From NCBI GenBank assembly GCA_009885205.1, contig VFLE01000067.1, positions 1 through 8,715 of the forward strand: a stretch of 8,715 nt of DNA. The letters run 5' to 3'. The notes under the pieces are model-generated. The model was not told the DNA's origin. It did not search any database and was given only the letters and a program-made list of their open reading frames with translations. The first letter of the stretch is position 1. Each line of letters begins with the position of its first letter. Position numbers and translations under genes: made by a program. Below are positions 7,512 to 8,715 of this stretch, one piece after another. The DNA is from Candidatus Shapirobacteria bacterium (GTDB lineage: Bacteria > Patescibacteriota > Microgenomatia > UBA12405).

Positions 7512-8715
7512 AAAAGAACGGGATATTAGAACATCATCACATATTTCGATTGGAAGAATCGACCAACCCAAATAACAAAATAAAAACGCGCGACTATACA
7601 TGCTGGTCGAAATCGTATGATCAAGGAACACATTGTGAGAATGCGATGTATAATATATTGAATTATGACAATACCGCATTTTGTTTTGACGAACCGATGA
7701 AACATAGACAAAATCGTTCTGTTATTATGAGTCACCCGGAAAAGCTGCTGCTCTCTTTTTCTCCGCCGAAATCTCTTTGTTTGGATGAATTCAGAAAACA
7801 GAATGTAGAACCATATGCGTCGGAAGATATTTACGTAAACGAACTCATGGAGGGTGTATTGATCCATCTGTTTTTCGACGTTCGAATAAATCAGTGGGAA
7901 ATAGCTACCAAACGGGCGGTTGGTGGCGTATATCATTTGTTCAATTATAAAAATCGCGAAATTAAAAAAGAATTGTCCAAGGTGAGAGATCTCTTTTTAG
8001 ACGCGATATGCATACCGCGGAAAACCCCCTTTGGAAATATCCATTTATTTGATTCTCTGTCGAAAGATTATTCCTATTGTTTCATTTTGCAACATCCGGA
8101 AAACCCGATTATTTTGCCTATTGTAAAACCCGCCATTTATTTAATTTCGGTGTATTCTATTTTGTCTTTTACAAAATGGGCGATTTTAATACCTCCGCCG
8201 GTTTATGAATCTTGGACATGTTTCAAAGATATTCCCGTCATTCAGTTTCCGGCAAAATATCTGAAACTAACATATTCGGACCATATGTCCCATTTTTCTA
8301 AGACCTCGGAGTATAGTTCTATGGGAATAGTAATTACAAATACAAAAACGGGGGAACATTGTGTTATTCATAATCCTATGTACAACAAAATGATAAAATT
8401 CGCGAATAATTCGCTATTGCAATATCAATATTTATCTTTATTTCGCATTGGAAAGGTATCTGATTTTTTGGTTTCTTTTCCGAAATATAAAAATGACTTT
8501 CATGCATTTTATCAAGAATTTATGAATTTTGTAAGTAGCGTGCACCGTTATTATATACACACTTTTGTAGAAAAGCGCGGAGATAAAATACCTGAAAAAT
8601 ATGAATGTTATGTGAATTTTATACACAAGGAAATCTATTTAAACCAACGAAGAATTAAATCCGCCCCCGCGGATTTAACTTCTTCGTGGTCAATGACCGA
8701 TAAAGAGATGAATAC
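7508..8715 (+). CDS. RNA-ligase-fold protein with degenerate active site, 3' partial
   Basis: The frame is open from ATG 7508 to the window edge, giving 402 residues without a stop. It resembles the ATP-dependent RNA ligase nucleotidyltransferase fold. NELMEGVLIHLFFD (111-124) lies where ligases have the EKxDG motif I, and WEIATKRAVGG (130-140) follows as the next strand and turn. YCFILQHPENPIILPIVKP (190-208) with YLISVY (211-216) matches the motif III/IIIa region. MGIVI (272-276) lies at motif IV and NNSLLQYQYL (300-309) at motif V. Key residues are missing: the nucleotide-accepting lysine is L113, the motif IV glutamate is M272, and the motif V lysine appears to be leucine. From memory, related giant-virus proteins share the EG-without-lysine pattern, so this may be a family trait. 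It is probably not a working ligase; an RNA-binding or structural pseudoenzyme is likelier. The C-terminus is cut by the window. The alignment is by eye. Confidence 0.9.
   Translation, partial: MEKNGILEHHHIFRLEESTNPNNKIKTRDYTCWSKSYDQGTHCENAMYNILNYDNTAFCFDEPMKHRQNRSVIMSHPEKLLLSFSPPKSLCLDEFRKQNVEPYASEDIYVNELMEGVLIHLFFDVRINQWEIATKRAVGGVYHLFNYKNREIKKELSKVRDLFLDAICIPRKTPFGNIHLFDSLSKDYSYCFILQHPENPIILPIVKPAIYLISVYSILSFTKWAILIPPPVYESWTCFKDIPVIQFPAKYLKLTYSDHMSHFSKTSEYSSMGIVITNTKTGEHCVIHNPMYNKMIKFANNSLLQYQYLSLFRIGKVSDFLVSFPKYKNDFHAFYQEFMNFVSSVHRYYIHTFVEKRGDKIPEKYECYVNFIHKEIYLNQRRIKSAPADLTSSWSMTDKEMN
8648..8686 (+). repeat. Strong 17-bp hairpin inside the 3' part of the ligase-like gene
   Basis: TTAAATCCGC (8655-8664) pairs with GCGGATTTAA (8669-8678) around a CCCC loop. 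After one bulged C (8679), CGAAGAA (8648-8654) pairs with TTCTTCG (8680-8686). The reading frame stays open across it, from residue 381 on. Its TTAA-bounded form resembles the repeat hairpin at the other end of the window, although the internal sequence differs. It may be an early placed transcript-end hairpin or a dispersed repeat that has entered the gene's tail. Confidence 0.85.

Noticed and set aside
7526..7936. Minus-strand open frame of about 136 codons opposite the ligase-like gene
   Set aside because: The plus-strand frame carries ordered ligase-fold motifs across this stretch, so the antisense frame is a shadow.

Overview
The window looks like a piece of a large eukaryotic DNA virus genome (Nucleocytoviricota), most likely an Imitervirales member of the type that infects algae. 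Three things suggest this. There is a very long intronless gene whose conserved segments I recall from mimivirus-like genomes. There is a two-finger zinc protein of a type that is highly multiplied in algal mimivirus relatives. There is an RNA-ligase-like protein with the sequence style of a family I know from the same viruses. The lineage rests on recalled family resemblance, not on a search. Nothing points to bacteria: no ribosome binding sites precede the genes, and no tRNA or rRNA is visible.

Layout: positions 1-93 hold 2.6 copies of a 36-bp tandem repeat built on a perfect hairpin, and the last copy contains the stop codon of the first gene. Positions 89-6226 (minus strand) encode a 2045-residue protein of unknown function with one hydrophobic segment in its middle. 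Positions 6227-6524 form a divergent, AT-rich control region with two strong inverted repeats and several short direct repeats. Positions 6525-7475 (plus strand) encode a zinc-finger protein whose start codons lie inside a potential hairpin with two alternative right arms. After a 32-base gap that holds another inverted repeat, positions 7508-8715 (plus strand) encode an RNA-ligase-fold protein that runs off the window edge. Its active-site lysine position appears to be leucine.

How the parts may work together: inverted repeats sit at the stop of the first gene and at the junction of the second and third genes, and a third lies near the 3' end of the incomplete gene. The first two fit the 'hairpin rule' known from Mimivirus, in which transcripts end and are polyadenylated at palindromes. 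All three genes also have a TATA[C/G][A/T]ATG sequence at a start codon. The functions of the three proteins are not obviously linked. The region reads as ordinary giant-virus gene order with unusually rich palindromic punctuation rather than as one dedicated operon.
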